Assembly: GCA_028023455.1 (NCBI GenBank)
Contig: JAQFVV010000158.1
Span: 2,108,001 to 2,172,000 of the forward strand
From: Epiperipatus broadwayi
Taxonomy: Eukaryota > Onychophora > Udeonychophora > Euonychophora > Peripatidae
Reading direction: 5' to 3'
Length of the DNA: 64,000 nt
Under the pieces are notes generated by a model. It saw only the letters and a program-made list of their open reading frames with translations. It had not been told where the DNA came from and searched no databases. This document shows, piece by piece, positions 13,600-25,219 of the stretch. Position numbers and translations under genes: made by a program. Each line of letters begins with the position of its first letter. Position 1 is the stretch's first letter.

Positions 13600-13815
13600 A
13601 CTTTGGGCCCATTTCAAAAACAATCACAGAATGACAACTGCCTTGACATACATATATTGTGCCAGTCAAAACATGCTTATCCATCTAACACGAGCTGGAA
13701 CTCACAAAATGTACTTCAAACCCAGTCAAGCCCGAGCAGGGACGAGCCTGGATTCGAACCCATTCTCCAAGCACCAGATCTAACACCCAATGGATAACAT
13801 AACAATGGTAGCACA
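13600..13815 (-). repeat. Possible tRNA-derived SINE
   Basis: Read on the minus strand, GGGTTCGAATCC (about 13750-13762) is a strong RNA polymerase III B-box in a T-loop-like context. About 35 bases upstream lies TGTTATGTTATCCATTGGG, a weak A-box-like stretch, and a possible anticodon-arm region lies between. The segment is richer in CG than its flanks. No clear poly-A tail or target duplication was found, so a tRNA pseudogene or part of a larger repeat is also possible. Confidence 0.4.
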
Positions 13816-15073
13816 CGAGATTTAATTCTTCATCCGGCCCACTAGCAAATTGGAGAAAACAATAAGACTCATGGACTTAAACATATATATAAACAACGTA
13901 AATACTAGACATTCCACAGATAAAATCTAACATATTTAAATAATAAGGGCTTTACTAATGAATACTTCTGGGCAATTAGTGAATTGGATTGATTTAATAA
14001 TGAGACAGAAACTTATATATGCTGAATTAAAATATATTTATTGACAATTGTTGTTGGCAAATGCACACAGGCATTTCATTTATAAAGTAACATTCTGTAG
14101 ACTATTTGAACAATAATTGATGTTGGCAAATAGGTTTGTGGCTATGATTTAATGGAGCCAAATATCCTGCTATACAACTAATCACTACATTAACTTATTT
14201 GTTATGACCTTTTATAATCAGTTCGAGTGGCTCTTTTACGTAAAATCAAACCAAGTCTGGAGTGAAACTTAGTACATCTGACTATAATCAATTTATATAT
14301 TAACTATGGGCTTATAAAGCATCCCAGATAGCTTAAGATCGAACGGGTTTTCAAGAATGCTTCGGTTCAATGCCGAAGATTGCATATTAGGGAGGAAAGA
14401 GTTGGCTATAACGATTTTACTAAAATACTAGGCACAAGTAAAGTATAATAATAAAGTGGCTCTGCGGATGGAAGAATAGTTTTAGGGTTTTTGTGACAAA
14501 CAACGGTTTACCCAATAACTGGTCGTCATGCTGCTAATGGGGAACCTTTATTTGGTTCAGAGGCGGGGGACTTACGTGCTAATCTGGCCCGTAGCTCAGA
14601 CTTCGCTACTGCACTACCCATAAGAGAAGATGGGCTGGACTTACCGTGGCTCCATCTTATATATATATCAAAAAGAACAGCACAACGAGAAAATATTAAT
14701 AAATCCCACATCCGCCAAGCCGAAGGATATTATAAATTAAAGATCATATATTAAATGAACACTAGATCATCAGCTTGATCAAAAGAGCCAACTCTTCTGT
14801 AGCATGAGAAATACGATATGCTACTGACAGGAATATATAGATACAAACTTTACTTTATCCCGTTCAATCTCTTTAGTTATCTATAACTACTAAACTTTTA
14901 AAAAGGGGGAAAAGTATATTTAATAGGGGACTTACGAATACTTAACTAAAAAATATACTTATGATTGCACTCCAGGCTAGTTTAATCTTTAGTAACATAA
15001 TAAATAAAGGTTGAAAAGCCACATTTTATATTTATATTAATTAATTTACTAAATGACAAAAATATGAATTTGG

Positions 15074-15182
15074 GTTTCGAAACAGCGCACGAAATGACGC
15101 TATATAAATAATAATACAGAGATTTTAAATGATATCTTTTTAAAAAAACATATTGGTAATTAAGTGCACGCTGTTTCGAAAC
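15074..15182. repeat. Inverted repeat, arms 17-19 bp
   Basis: The left arm GTTTCGAAACAGCGCAC and right arm GTGCACGCTGTTTCGAAAC are inverted copies with a two-base insertion. The loop of about 73 bp is AT-rich. Confidence 0.6.
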
Positions 15183-16089
15183 ATAGGCATAATTAACAAC
15201 AATTAAAAATAAGCAAAAGAAAAGCAAAATATAACTGCAGTGATTAAATTATATAGCAAAATATTAATTAACAAAGAAATTTAGCAAAAATATTTCATTT
15301 ATAGATTTCAAATACGATTTAGACAGAGTTTACAATATTGAATTAATAAAGAAATTTGCAAAAGTATTTCATTTTAGAGAATTTACAATATTATTTGGAA
15401 AATAATTTAGAAAGAAATTACAATAATATGGTTAGCTAACCTGATTTTGAAGAAATAATGATTGTTGTTGAAATTCACACAGAGCTCTGCGATTTTAAAT
15501 AATATTATAACAGTTCTCCTATAGCTGAACTGGAGATATTCGAGCTGGAACGAAGGTGAGTTCTTTGGCGGCTTATGGCATGTTCTTATTCAGTTGCGAG
15601 ATGATTTAAAATGGTGTTGGAACGAAGGCAAGTTCTTTTAGCGGCTTATGACATCTTTTATTTGGTGTGGTTGTTGCTTCGGCATTTGATGGATTGAACT
15701 CGGCGTTCCATCACGGGAATTGCAGCAATTCTTGCCTGACATGGTAAAATTAAACAATTTATAACTTGGATAGTAATAGCTCTTCAAAAGCAAGATGGAG
15801 TATATCTTCCCGCTTAAAATAAGGCCTATTTATACATTTCGACTAAACTTTAACACCTTTTTGGAATTTCATTAGCCTCGGGACCAATTGACTTTTAATT
15901 AAACAAAATAATATAATCCAATTTCTACAACAGATAACATCTCCGAGGTGTTTCATTTAATTACTTAAAATTATTAAAATATATAAATTATATAATTTAA
16001 TTCAGTTTCATTAATTGAATTCCTTTTTAGGTGTTATAGAATGTTAAGGCCTAGCTGAAAGAACGGTATTCTGATTTAATGATAAAGTC

Positions 16090-16174
16090 TTTTGTGCAAA
16101 CAAAAATCAATCAGTAAACTAGATTTTACTTTTTACCCGGGTGCGTCACTAATTGATTTCTTGTTTACACAAAA
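16090..16174. repeat. Inverted repeat, arms about 25 bp, GC-containing loop
   Basis: Arms 16090-16114 and 16149-16174 are complementary with two or three differences (TTTTGTG-AAACA, ATCAAT-AG). The 34-base loop contains ACCCGGGTGCG. Confidence 0.6.
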
Positions 16175-16849
16175 TTCTCATTTTTAATTATAAACGGATT
16201 TTTATTTTACTGAAATAAATAACTTTTAACATATTTGTTTTTACCAAAGTATTTGTTTAAAAAAAAGCAAATTTAAAGAAAATACTTTAGTTTCAATTAT
16301 ATATGTAAAACATTAAATCAGAAAGCCGTTAAATATATTTTAAAGAAAACATTTTACATTATAGTATATCTTTTTTATTTTAACTTAAATATATATATAT
16401 AAATCATTTTGCCGCTATTCCAAGGTTTAAATTATCCATCCACATACGAATATTATAGCGAATATAATTAAAAATTGACTGAAAATTTATTGCTAAGGTT
16501 TACAGCCTTGTTAAAATTATTACTGAAATAATAGTGAGCGTTTAATAAAATTTATAATTAAAACATTTTATAATAATTTATGAGCATTTCTCCGCTATAA
16601 TTCTATCAAACCTGTCTAATTATAGCGTGTTTTCATAAGTAAATGGATGATGCCATTCAAGCGGCCATTGTAGCAAAGTTTTCCCGCTCGACTTATATAT
16701 AACATTTTTACATATGACATTTCTACATTTAAGATAGGTTCGAAACTAGTTCAGACGAGTAGGTCATTAGGTTGATGGTGAAACAGAAAGGGATTGGAGG
16801 TTTCCGTTTCAATATATATATTTGATAATCTAAATATCACAATATAATA

Positions 16850-16871
16850 GTGTGTGCGTGCACGCACACAC
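16850..16871. repeat. Perfect 22-bp palindrome of alternating purine-pyrimidine
   Basis: GTGTGTGCGTGC followed by its exact complement. Alternating GT/GC sequence of this sort can adopt Z-DNA or cruciform structure. It is probably a mutated CA/GT microsatellite. Confidence 0.7.
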
Positions 16872-17235
16872 AAAAGTAATGATTAAACAAGCATTGTAGC
16901 AAGCTATTTTTTGAGCTTCCATATTTCATAATCACTACAAAATTTCAATTATACTTAAAAATTAATACTTGATGGAAACATAAATTTTTATTTTTCATTT
17001 AAGATGCAACTGGATAAAAACGTGTTTTTGAATCACAGGAAATATTTGCGCATAAAGTATTTGATTATTTTTATTGTTATCTTCCGCAGGATCACCCTTG
17101 TAGTTTAAATATGAATGCATATACATTTAGACATTTATTCTGTGTGTCCGCAGTCATATTTGTAATATAACATATCTTGAATGCCTATAAATAAATTAGC
17201 TAGAATAATAGAATCATTGAGTGCACTGTTATTAC

Positions 17236-17391
17236 CTGTTGTTTCATAACCCTCGCAGGATTATTCAACATTTCATAGCCGAGCTCAGGTTCTTTTTTAA
17301 CTTCTTTTTCACTTTCATCTTCTTTTACTTTCTCAATCTTATCTTCTTTAACAGGCTCTTTTTCTTTGGTTTCTTTTTTTTCTGGTTCATC
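17236..17391 (-). CDS. PSMD1: PSMD1/Rpn2 exon, charged linker and NPARV segment
   Basis: Exon of 156 nt, 52 codons, phase 0 at both ends. The first 34 or so residues are almost entirely Lys, Glu and Asp. Then comes ELGYEMLNNPARVMKQQ, which matches the conserved Leu-Asp/Asn-Asn-Pro-Ala-Arg-Val segment that resumes the folded C-terminal domain of Rpn2. Low-complexity charged inserts of variable length are normal at this position in animal PSMD1. The acceptor is TTATAG and the donor GTAATA. The upstream intron of about 21 kb is the one that carries the Penelope palindrome, the TRIM element and an RTE-like LINE. Confidence 0.95.
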
Positions 17392-19196
17392 CTATAACAA
17401 TAATAATAGAATCCAAACATAACTAGGAAATCTAAATAATTTTCATTAATCATTTAAAAGATTATTTTTAAGAGAATTTCTTAAAAGCATTTTTTGCCAT
17501 TTCGATATTTTTTAAATTTTTTTTTATCTAAATGAATAAAAGTTATTTAAATGTAAAATCTATTGCAAACAGTAAGTAATACCTGCAAATTCTTTGTTAA
17601 TTAGTTTAAAATATTTTATCAGTACTAGTAAACAGACAAATCCTCTTCTAAATACGGGAAGAGGGAGGGCGGATAAAATCTAAATACAAAAACTATAATA
17701 AATAATATAATCTATGTTTTCAGTTATAAATTAATATTTTAAGTAAAAATTTATTTTCAAAGGCAAATGTGCTAGTATAGAGATGATGCTCATGTGATGT
17801 AAAAAATTATTTATTTATGCATAAGATCAGTCTAATACTTCTGCAAGTATGCTAGTATTCGATTGTATGAGATCCAATACTATGTCCACCTAAATGAAAA
17901 CTATAACAGTACTAATCGCTGTCCATAATAGAACTGCGTTATAATATAAAAACCTAAATAACAAAAATTGATCCAAATAAATCCCATTTGTATTTTTAAA
18001 ACCATTTTAGCTAATAAATCAAAGCTAAACACCCCCCCATATTTATATATATACTGTATAAATATTTGTAATAAAAAGGGCATATATTCATACTAAATTT
18101 TGAACTTGCAAATGACTAATTAAAGAAAATAAAAATATGAGTAAGCAAGCAGAAATCACAATTCAGTTAAAACATAATTTTAAATTAAGAATTTAAAAGT
18201 TAATGTGACAAAACAAACAAAAAATGAGTAAATAAAACAAAACAAATAATATACAATATATTGAACAAATAAGAAATGGCCCCACCAAACTTCTGCTCTA
18301 CAAATTACAATTATTTTACTTACAAAAGTAAAGTTATATATACATACAAATAACAAGTTTATGGTTACAAATAAGGCTTACACAAAATTATAAATATAAT
18401 GTTAGATGTTAATGAATTTATGAATGTAATCAAGCAATCTTGAAGTTCCTGTTCTATCAGAATTGAAGTTGATTCTTATTTGAATAAGTAGTTCTTTTAT
18501 TTTACTCAATTTTGATAATACATATTTCATGGTAGATGTCAGATTAATAACACTATGATGATACTGGTGATTTATAATTAGCAAGCAGATTAATTAATTA
18601 TGACAATTCATATTCTTTTGATCATAAATATTTTCTATAAATCAGATAATTCTTTATTCTTCCAATGGCAGGTAACTCCTCATTTTTTAAAGATAATATA
18701 TATCTATAGAATTCAGCATAAAGAATTTCAGTAAAAAAGCTTTAAAACTTTTATATATTTTTTAACTAACTTCCATCAACTTTGATGTTATTTCGGGCTG
18801 AAATACAAACAGAACTATTTTTTTTTACACACTGGCATTGAATTCATCCATAAAAAGGTCCAATTACTGACATATGAAGTTTCTAATAATATCTTTTAGG
18901 TAATATTATGCCTATAACAATTTGTACATATTCTAGAATTAGATTATCATTATAATAGATTTGTTCAAAATAATGGTTCAGCAACAATTATCTTAAACTT
19001 ACAGCTACCTCCTTAGACAATTTTTACCAGCTTTTATCTGTTTCCACCAATGTCAGAAACCATAGCTTGAATAAATACACATATGACTAAAAGTCTAAGT
19101 TTAAAAAACTTGATTCTAAAAAAATAATACTTTCAAAAGAAAAAAAAAGCTAGACATTACTAAAAATCATATATCAAATAATAAGTATCATTAGTT
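17392..19196. other. AT-rich intron, no feature seen
   Basis: Start of the 21-kb PSMD1 intron. The short minus-strand frames at 17901-18083 and 18402-18584 are AT-driven and show no domain. Confidence 0.4.
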
Positions 19197-19264
19197 CATA
19201 TAATAACCACATTCCACTCTTTTGACACTTTGAAGCAAAATATATTTATTTATTAATATTACAG

Positions 19265-19293
19265 TTTCGACTGTTCCAAGCAGTCTTCGTCAG
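19265..19293 (-). ncRNA. Hammerhead-ribozyme-like core in PLE terminus (left copy)
   Basis: Minus strand reads CTGACGA, A, a 5-bp stem GACTG...CAGTC with loop CTTGGAA, then GAAA. This is the CUGANGA-stem II-GAAA core of hammerhead ribozymes, which are known in the terminal repeats of Penelope-like elements. I could not complete stems I and III or place the cleavage site. Confidence 0.5.
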
Positions 19294-19888
19294 ATCTACA
19301 AAAATTTAAACATTATATTAGTACAACCATATTTCATACATACATCTATTAAATTTTTACAATTTTACCAACTTAATTATTACAATAAGTTTATTCATAA
19401 AACTTACTATTATATAACTTTAAAATCTACTTTACCCTTTATTTCTATTCTTAGTTATTATTATACTAATATTTATTCACCTTATTTTTCTTTTGCCATA
19501 ATTTTATAATTTCAATGTAATATTATTATATTACTATATTCATAATTTAACCTTATTTTACATATTACTTTATTCACAAATTTAACTTTATTTTACATTA
19601 CACCTATTATCCTAATTTTTAATTATTTTATTCCCTTCCTTAATTCCATTTTACCCATATTTTATTCCTGCCTCTTCCATTTACTTATCTCTTATAAAAT
19701 TATTTTAATTCTTGTGTTTTTATCTTATATCTTACCTTAATATCTACTAAACTCTCTCTACTCCACCATTTTCTATCCCATAATATACTCTAATTTCTTT
19801 TAATCTATACACAGCTCCCTCTATTATCTATTATACAAACTACTTATTTTAATTCTTATTAGTTTTCACTGTTTATTTTATTTATTTT

Positions 19889-20425
19889 TTATACTAAGAT
19901 AGTTTTTAAACCACTTTCTTTATTAATATTTGGATTTATCTTCTTTATTAAAATTGCCTCCCTTATTTTTCTATTCCTCCTACTACTTGCATAACTTATC
20001 ATTCTAATATTCTCTTTTTCTAGTTTATGACCTGTCTCCATAAAATGCATATATACCGGTGATCCTCTATCATATTTATGTTGCTTTAACCTAGTATATA
20101 TTGAATTTTTCATCTCACCAACATATTTATTCATAATCCCTTTATCCCTACATTTTCTGCATTCTATCTCATAAACCCCATTTATATATTTCTTTTCTCC
20201 ACTTATATACCTATTATCTAAAATATCCATTATATTTTTCTTTCTTTTATTCACTACTTTATATTTAATATCATTTTTAAAATCTTTATTAATTTTTTTA
20301 ATAATATTATTAATTCCCCTTACTATACTATCATTAACTTTTATTCCAATGTATTCCTTCTTTTCTTTTTGTTTCCCTTCATCCTTTCCCTCTTTTTTAT
20401 ATAACTCTTCTATCTTTTTTATATT
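19889..20425 (-). pseudogene. PLE GIY-YIG endonuclease domain (left copy)
   Basis: In this frame, open from about 20425, a lysine-rich linker leads to GVYEIECRKC (the GIY half with a CxxC pair), MNKYVGEMKNS (the YIG half), YTRLKQHKY with the conserved Arg, HFMETGH, and REAILIKKINPNIN with the catalytic-type Glu. In PLEs this nuclease nicks the target so that reverse transcription can be primed. The nearest Met is at 20254, but the domain is normally fused to the reverse transcriptase, so that Met is not considered a true start. Confidence 0.88.
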
Positions 20426-20943
20426 GTTTTTATTACCTTTTCTGGATATTCATTTTTCTTAAAATCTTCCTTTATTCTATTTATTTCTTTATCATATTCC
20501 TCTCCTTCATCACTATAATATTTTGCTCTATATACCTTAGAACTTATAGAACTAATCTTATGCTTAATATCCATATTAGAACCCCAATTTACTGCGTTTG
20601 TAATACCCATTGTTCTAAACACTTCTGTTTTTACTTTACATCTTTTCTCATAATATTCCTTCTTTACAATTATATCTAGATATGCCAATCTATTATCATT
20701 CTCCCATTCTATTGTAAAATGTATCTTCTTATCTATTTTATCTATAAATTTTTTTATCTGTCTCTCACCCCTATTAAATATTAACAGAAAATCATCCACA
20801 TATCTTTTAATTAATATTGGTGCATTCTCATCCCCTATCATTTGATCTTCCATATCCTGCATATATATCTGACTCAATACCCCACTCAATGCACCTCCTA
20901 TTAACAATCCTTCTTTCTGTATAAAACCCTCCATTAAATTCAA
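20419..20943 (-). pseudogene. PLE reverse transcriptase, C-terminal part (left copy)
   Basis: This continues the preceding frame after the frameshift. KEGLLIGGALSGVLS is the motif B region, and KRYVDDFLLIF is the catalytic YxDD box (motif C). Then comes LAYLDI, the downstream PLE segment, and a lysine-rich linker leading to the endonuclease. It stops at TAA, where the endonuclease continues in the -1 frame. The same stop and shift are present in the right copy. Confidence 0.9.
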
Positions 20944-22069
20944 AAGTTATATCTTTACACCATATTTCCATTAAATTCTTTATTATCTCTACAGGTATTT
21001 CTATTTCCCTATCTTCCTTATATTTATTAATTGCCAAACTAATTGCTCTTTCTACATCAATATTTGTATACATGGACACTACATTCATCTTTACCATTGT
21101 CAATTTATATTTACTATATTCATTTACTTTTGTCTTAATTTCTCTTACTAAATCTTTATTATTCTTTATAAATGTCCTACTTTCTCTATTTACATATTTT
21201 CTGAATATCTTTCCTAACCATTTCGATACTGCATCATAATATGACCCCTTTCCATTAATCACCGGTCTTAAGGGTATACCTTCTTTATAAATCTTTGGGG
21301 CCCCATATATTTTTGCCACTTCACAATCCTTAGTAACTAAGTTCTCTAATAATCCTCTATTTACTAATCCTTTGTTATATAAACCTTTAATCATTGTATA
21401 TATTTTTTTATTATTCACCCCTGTATCATCTTTCTTTATCTTTATAAACAATTCTTCTAACATCTCTTCCATCTTTTTTATATAATCATGTTTATACATC
21501 ATAACTAATTTTCCTCCTTTATCTGATTTAATAAACATTATTTCTCTACCATATTTCTTTTTCATTTCAATAATATCATTTACTTTTGTTCGTTCTTTTT
21601 TCCCTACCTTTCTATCCTTTACATTTTTAATTCTATATATCAGATTATTTACTTCTTCCTTTAACTTCTTAAACCATTTTTTATCATCTTTATTAATTAT
21701 ACTATAAACATCTTTATTTTGATAATATATCCCATATTTTTCCTCCATATACTTCTGTAACATTATCTCCATTCCTACCTGCACCTCCAATATATCTCTT
21801 CTTTTATTATTTTCATATGGAACATACTTTATTCCTTTATTTATCATTCTTATTTCTTCTTCTTCTAATTTTATTTTTGTCAGATTACATACATTGTTTT
21901 CTTTTCCTATTTCTTCTCTTTTCTCACTCTTCTCCTCTTCTCTTTCCTTTACTATTTTATCCAATTTCTTTTCATGTCTTATTCTAGTTCTATTATTTAT
22001 CATATCCTTCTTCCTATTATACAATTGTTGAAACATTCCTTCTTCTTTTTTAGTAATTCTATTAACCAA
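20828..22069 (-). pseudogene. PLE reverse transcriptase, N-terminal two thirds (left copy)
   Basis: Open frame of 413 residues, lysine- and glutamate-rich. The first 160 or so residues form a basic, coiled-coil-like N-terminal region. Next come KSDKGGKLVMM (about 181-191, the PLE-type KADKGG motif), APKIYKEGIPLRPVI (finger/primer-binding region) and VVSMYTNID, which is reverse transcriptase motif A. The motif A aspartate is replaced by Asn (codon 21083-21085, AAT), whereas the right copy has Asp (GAT). After GGFY, small indels near 20935 shift the frame, so the last 25 or so residues are nonsense. The Met at 22069 is internal; the homologous frame in the right copy runs further upstream. Confidence 0.9.
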
Positions 22070-22172
22070 TTTCCTTTCTAATTGTTCTATTTCTTTATAA
22101 ATTGTTCTTTTATTTCTGTACCCATTCTTTATAATTTATATAAGAAATGTAGAAGGAGAAGAAGTATCAAGA

Positions 22173-22913
22173 ATGGTGATTAGAAGATGGAGACTGCTAA
22201 TAAGATTAAGTAACATTAAGAATAATATATGGTTTATGAAGAAATGTTCAAGTAAAGATGCTATACCAAATTTTATTAATATGAGAAAGTTAAGAAGAAT
22301 TATAAAGAATAAAAGAGAGATGATAAAGAATATGAAAAGAAGATTATTAAAAGAATATATAAAGAATGGGTATAGAAATAAAAGAACAATTTATAAAGAA
22401 ATAGAACAATTAGAAAGGAAATTGGTTAATAGCATTACTAAAAAAGAAAAAGGAATATTTCAACAATTGTATAATAGGAAGAAGGATATGATAAATAATA
22501 GAACTAGAATAAGACATGAAAAGAAATTGGATAAAATAGTAAAGGAAAGAGAAGAGGAGAAGGGTGAGAAAAGAGAAGAAATAGGAAAAGAAAACAATGT
22601 ATGTAATCTGACAAAAATAAAATTAGAAGAAGAAGAAATAAGAATGATAAATAAAGGAATAAAGTATGTTCCATGTGGAAATAATAAAAGAAGAGATATA
22701 ATGAAGGTGCAGGTAGGAATGGAGATAATGTTACAGAAGTATATGGAGGAAAAATATGGGATATATTATTATCAAAATAAAGATGTTTATAGTATAATTA
22801 ATAAAGATGATAAAAAATGGTTTGAGAAGTTAAAGGAAGAAGTAAATAATCTGATATATAGAATTAAAAATGTAAAGGATAGAAAGGTAGGGGAAAAAAA
22901 AGAACAAAAGTAA
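22173..22913 (+). pseudogene. PLE N-terminal region (right copy)
   Basis: 246 residues, strongly basic and helical in character, matching the first part of the left copy from VNSITKKEKG onward. About 85 residues upstream of that point are present only here. The frame ends prematurely near 22905, where a run of purines (GGGGAAAAAAAAG) has changed length relative to the left copy. The Met at 22173 may not be the original start because the element is truncated at the junction. Confidence 0.8.
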
Positions 22914-22927
22914 ATGATATTATTGAA

Positions 22928-23959
22928 ATGAAAAAAAAATATGGTAGAAAAATAATGTTTATTAAATCGGATAAAGGAGGAAAATTTGTTATGATGTATA
23001 AACATGATTATATAAAAAAGATGGAAGAGATGTTAGAAGAAGAATTTTTTATAAAGATAAAGAAAGATGATACAGGGGTGAATAATAAAAAAATATATAC
23101 AATGATTAAAGGTTTATATAACAAAGGATTAGTAAATAGAGGATTATTAGAGAACTTAGTTACTAAGGATTGTGAAGTGTCAAAAATATATGGGGCACCA
23201 AAGATTTATAAAGAAGGTATACCATTAAGACCGGTGATTAATGGAAAGGGGTCATATTATGATAGAGTATTGAAATGGTTAGGAAAGATATTCAGAAAAT
23301 ATGTAAATAGAGAAAGTAGGACATTTATAAAGAATAATAAAGATTTAGTAAGAGAAATTAAGACAAAAGTAAATGAATATAGTAAATATAAATTGACAAT
23401 GGTAAAGATGGATGTAGTGTCCATGTATACAAATATTGATGTAGAAAGAGCAATTACTTTGGCAATTAATAAATATAAGGAAAATAGGGAAATAGAAATA
23501 CCTGTAGAGATAATAAAGAATTTAATGGAAATATGGTGTAAAGATATAACTTTTGAATTTAATGGAGGATTTTATAAACAGAAAGGATTGTTAATAGGAG
23601 GTGCATTGAGTGGGGTATTGAGTGAGATATATATGCAGGATATGGAAGATCAAATGATAGGGGATGAGAATGCACCAATATTAATTAAAAGATATATGGA
23701 TGATTTTCTGTTAATATTTAATAGGGGTGAGAGACAGATAAAAAAATTTATAGATAAAATAAATAAAATAGATAAGAAGATACATTTTACAATAGAATTG
23801 GAGAATGATAATAGATTGGCATATCTAGATATAATTGTAAAGAAGGAATATTATGAGAAAAGATGTAAAGTAAAAACAGAAGTGTTTAGAACAATGGGTA
23901 TTACAAACGCAGTAAATTGGGTTCTAATATGGATATTAAGCATAAGATTAGTTCTATAA
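22928..23959 (+). pseudogene. PLE reverse transcriptase (right copy)
   Basis: 343 residues covering the core reverse transcriptase: KSDKGGKFVMM, APKIYKEGIPLRPVI, KMDVVSMYTNID (motif A with the catalytic Asp), KGLLIGGALSGVLS (motif B region), KRYMDDFLLIF (motif C) and LAYLDI. It is uninterrupted across all core motifs. A lost G near 23920 shifts the frame after NAVNW, and the equivalent of a conserved Lys codon is TAG at about 23967. It lacks only the linker and nuclease, which follow in other frames. Confidence 0.92.
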
Positions 23960-24120
23960 GTTCTTAGGTATATAGAGCAAAATATTATAGTGATGAAGAA
24001 GAGGAATATGATAAAGAAATAAATAGAATAAAGGAAGATTTTAAGAAAAATGAATATCCAGAAAAGGTAATAAAAACAATATAAAAAAGATAGAAGAGTT
24101 ATATAAAAAAGAGGGAAAGG

Positions 24121-24618
24121 ATGAAGGGAAACAAAAAAAAAAAGAAGGAATACATTGGAATAAAAGTTAATGATAGTAGTATAGTAAGGGGAATTAATAA
24201 TATTATTAAAAAAAATAATAAAGATTTTAAAAATGATATTAAATATAAAGTAGTGAATAAAAGAAAGAAAAATATAATGGATATTTTAGATAATAGGTAT
24301 ATAAGTGGAGAAAAGAAATATATAAATGGGGTTTATGAGATAGAATGCAGAAAATGTAGGGATAAAGGGATTATGAATAAATATGTTGGTGAGATGAAAA
24401 ATTCAATATATACTAGGTTAAAGCAACATAAATATGATAGAGGATCACCGGTATATATGCATTTTATGGAGACAGGTCATAAACTAGAAAAAGAGAATAT
24501 TAGAATGATAAGTTATGCAAGTAGTAGGAGGGATAGAAAAATAAGGGAGGCAATTTTAATAAAGAAGATAAATCCAAATATTAATAGAGAAAGTGGTTTA
24601 AAAACTATCTTAGTATAA
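24121..24618 (+). pseudogene. PLE GIY-YIG endonuclease domain (right copy)
   Basis: 165 residues: lysine-rich linker, GVYEIECRKC, MNKYVGEMKNS, YTRLKQHKYDRG, HFMETGH and REAILIKKINPNIN, almost identical to the left copy. The ATG at 24121 lies upstream of an 11-A run that is one base longer than in the left copy, so this Met arises from a frame change and is not a biological start. Confidence 0.88.
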
Positions 24619-25190
24619 AAAATAAATAAAATAAACAGTGAAAACTAATAAGAATTAAAATAAGTAGTTTGTATAATAGATAACAGAGGGAGCTGTGTAT
24701 AGATTAAAAGAAATTAGAGTATATTATGGGATAGAAAATGGTGGAATAGAGAGAGAGAGAGAGTTTAGTAGATATTAAGGTAAGATATAAGATAAAAACA
24801 CATAAGAATTAAAATAATTTTATAAGGGATAAGTAAATGGAAGAGGCAGGAATAAAATAATTAAAAATTAGGATAATAGGTAAAATGTAAAATAAAGTTA
24901 AATTTGTGAATAAAGTAATATGTAAAATAAGGTTAAATTATGAATATAGTAATATAATAATATTACATTGAAATTATAAAATTATGGCAAAAGAAAAAAA
25001 AAGGTGAATAAATATTAGTATAATAATAACTAAGAATAGAAATAAAGGGTAAAGTAGATTTTAAAGTTATATAACAGTAAGTTTTATGAATAAACTTATG
25101 GTAATAATTAAGTTGGTAAAATTGTAAAAATTTAATAGATATATGTATGAAATATGGTTGTATTAATATAATGTTTAAATTTTTGTAGAT

Positions 25191-25219
25191 CTGACAAAGA
25201 GTGCTTGGAACAGTCAAAA
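25191..25219 (+). ncRNA. Decayed hammerhead-like core (right PLE copy)
   Basis: This is the counterpart of the left-copy core but reads CTGACAA instead of CTGACGA and AAAA instead of GAAA. The stem partner is also changed (GAGTG). Both invariant elements are hit, so this copy should not self-cleave. Confidence 0.45.

Larger units (their letters stand above)
13816..16849. repeat. CpG-richer mosaic of unclassified repeats
   Basis: This 3-kb block carries many CG dinucleotides and no supportable gene. Structures inside: a hairpin CTTCGG...CCGAAG near 14361-14378; an inverted pair GTTTCGAAACAGCG at 15074-15090 and 15164-15182; two direct copies with period 72 of GGAACGAAGG...AGTTCTTT...GCGGCTTATG beginning at 15547 and 15619; and a 25-bp inverted pair at 16090-16114 and 16149-16174. 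The minus frame at 14526-14711 has no recognisable family. It may be one or more non-autonomous insertions. Confidence 0.4.
19197..22133 (-). mobile_element. Penelope-like element, left copy (5'-truncated)
   Basis: On the minus strand it carries, in order, a reverse transcriptase of PLE type and a GIY-YIG endonuclease, the pairing that defines Penelope-like retroelements. The 3' part after the coding region (about 19197-19888) contains a hammerhead-like core. The 5' end stops at about 22133, where it meets the right copy. It is inactive: it has a frameshift near 20935, a substituted catalytic aspartate and a second frameshift between the two domains. Confidence 0.92.

Noticed and set aside
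14526-14711. 61-residue minus-strand frame with MGSAVAKSELRAR as a gene
   Set aside because: It lies in the CpG-richer repeat block, has no splice or family signature and is short enough to be chance.
22787-23005. Antisense frame across the Penelope right copy
   Set aside because: It is a shadow of the lysine-rich reverse transcriptase frame on the other strand.
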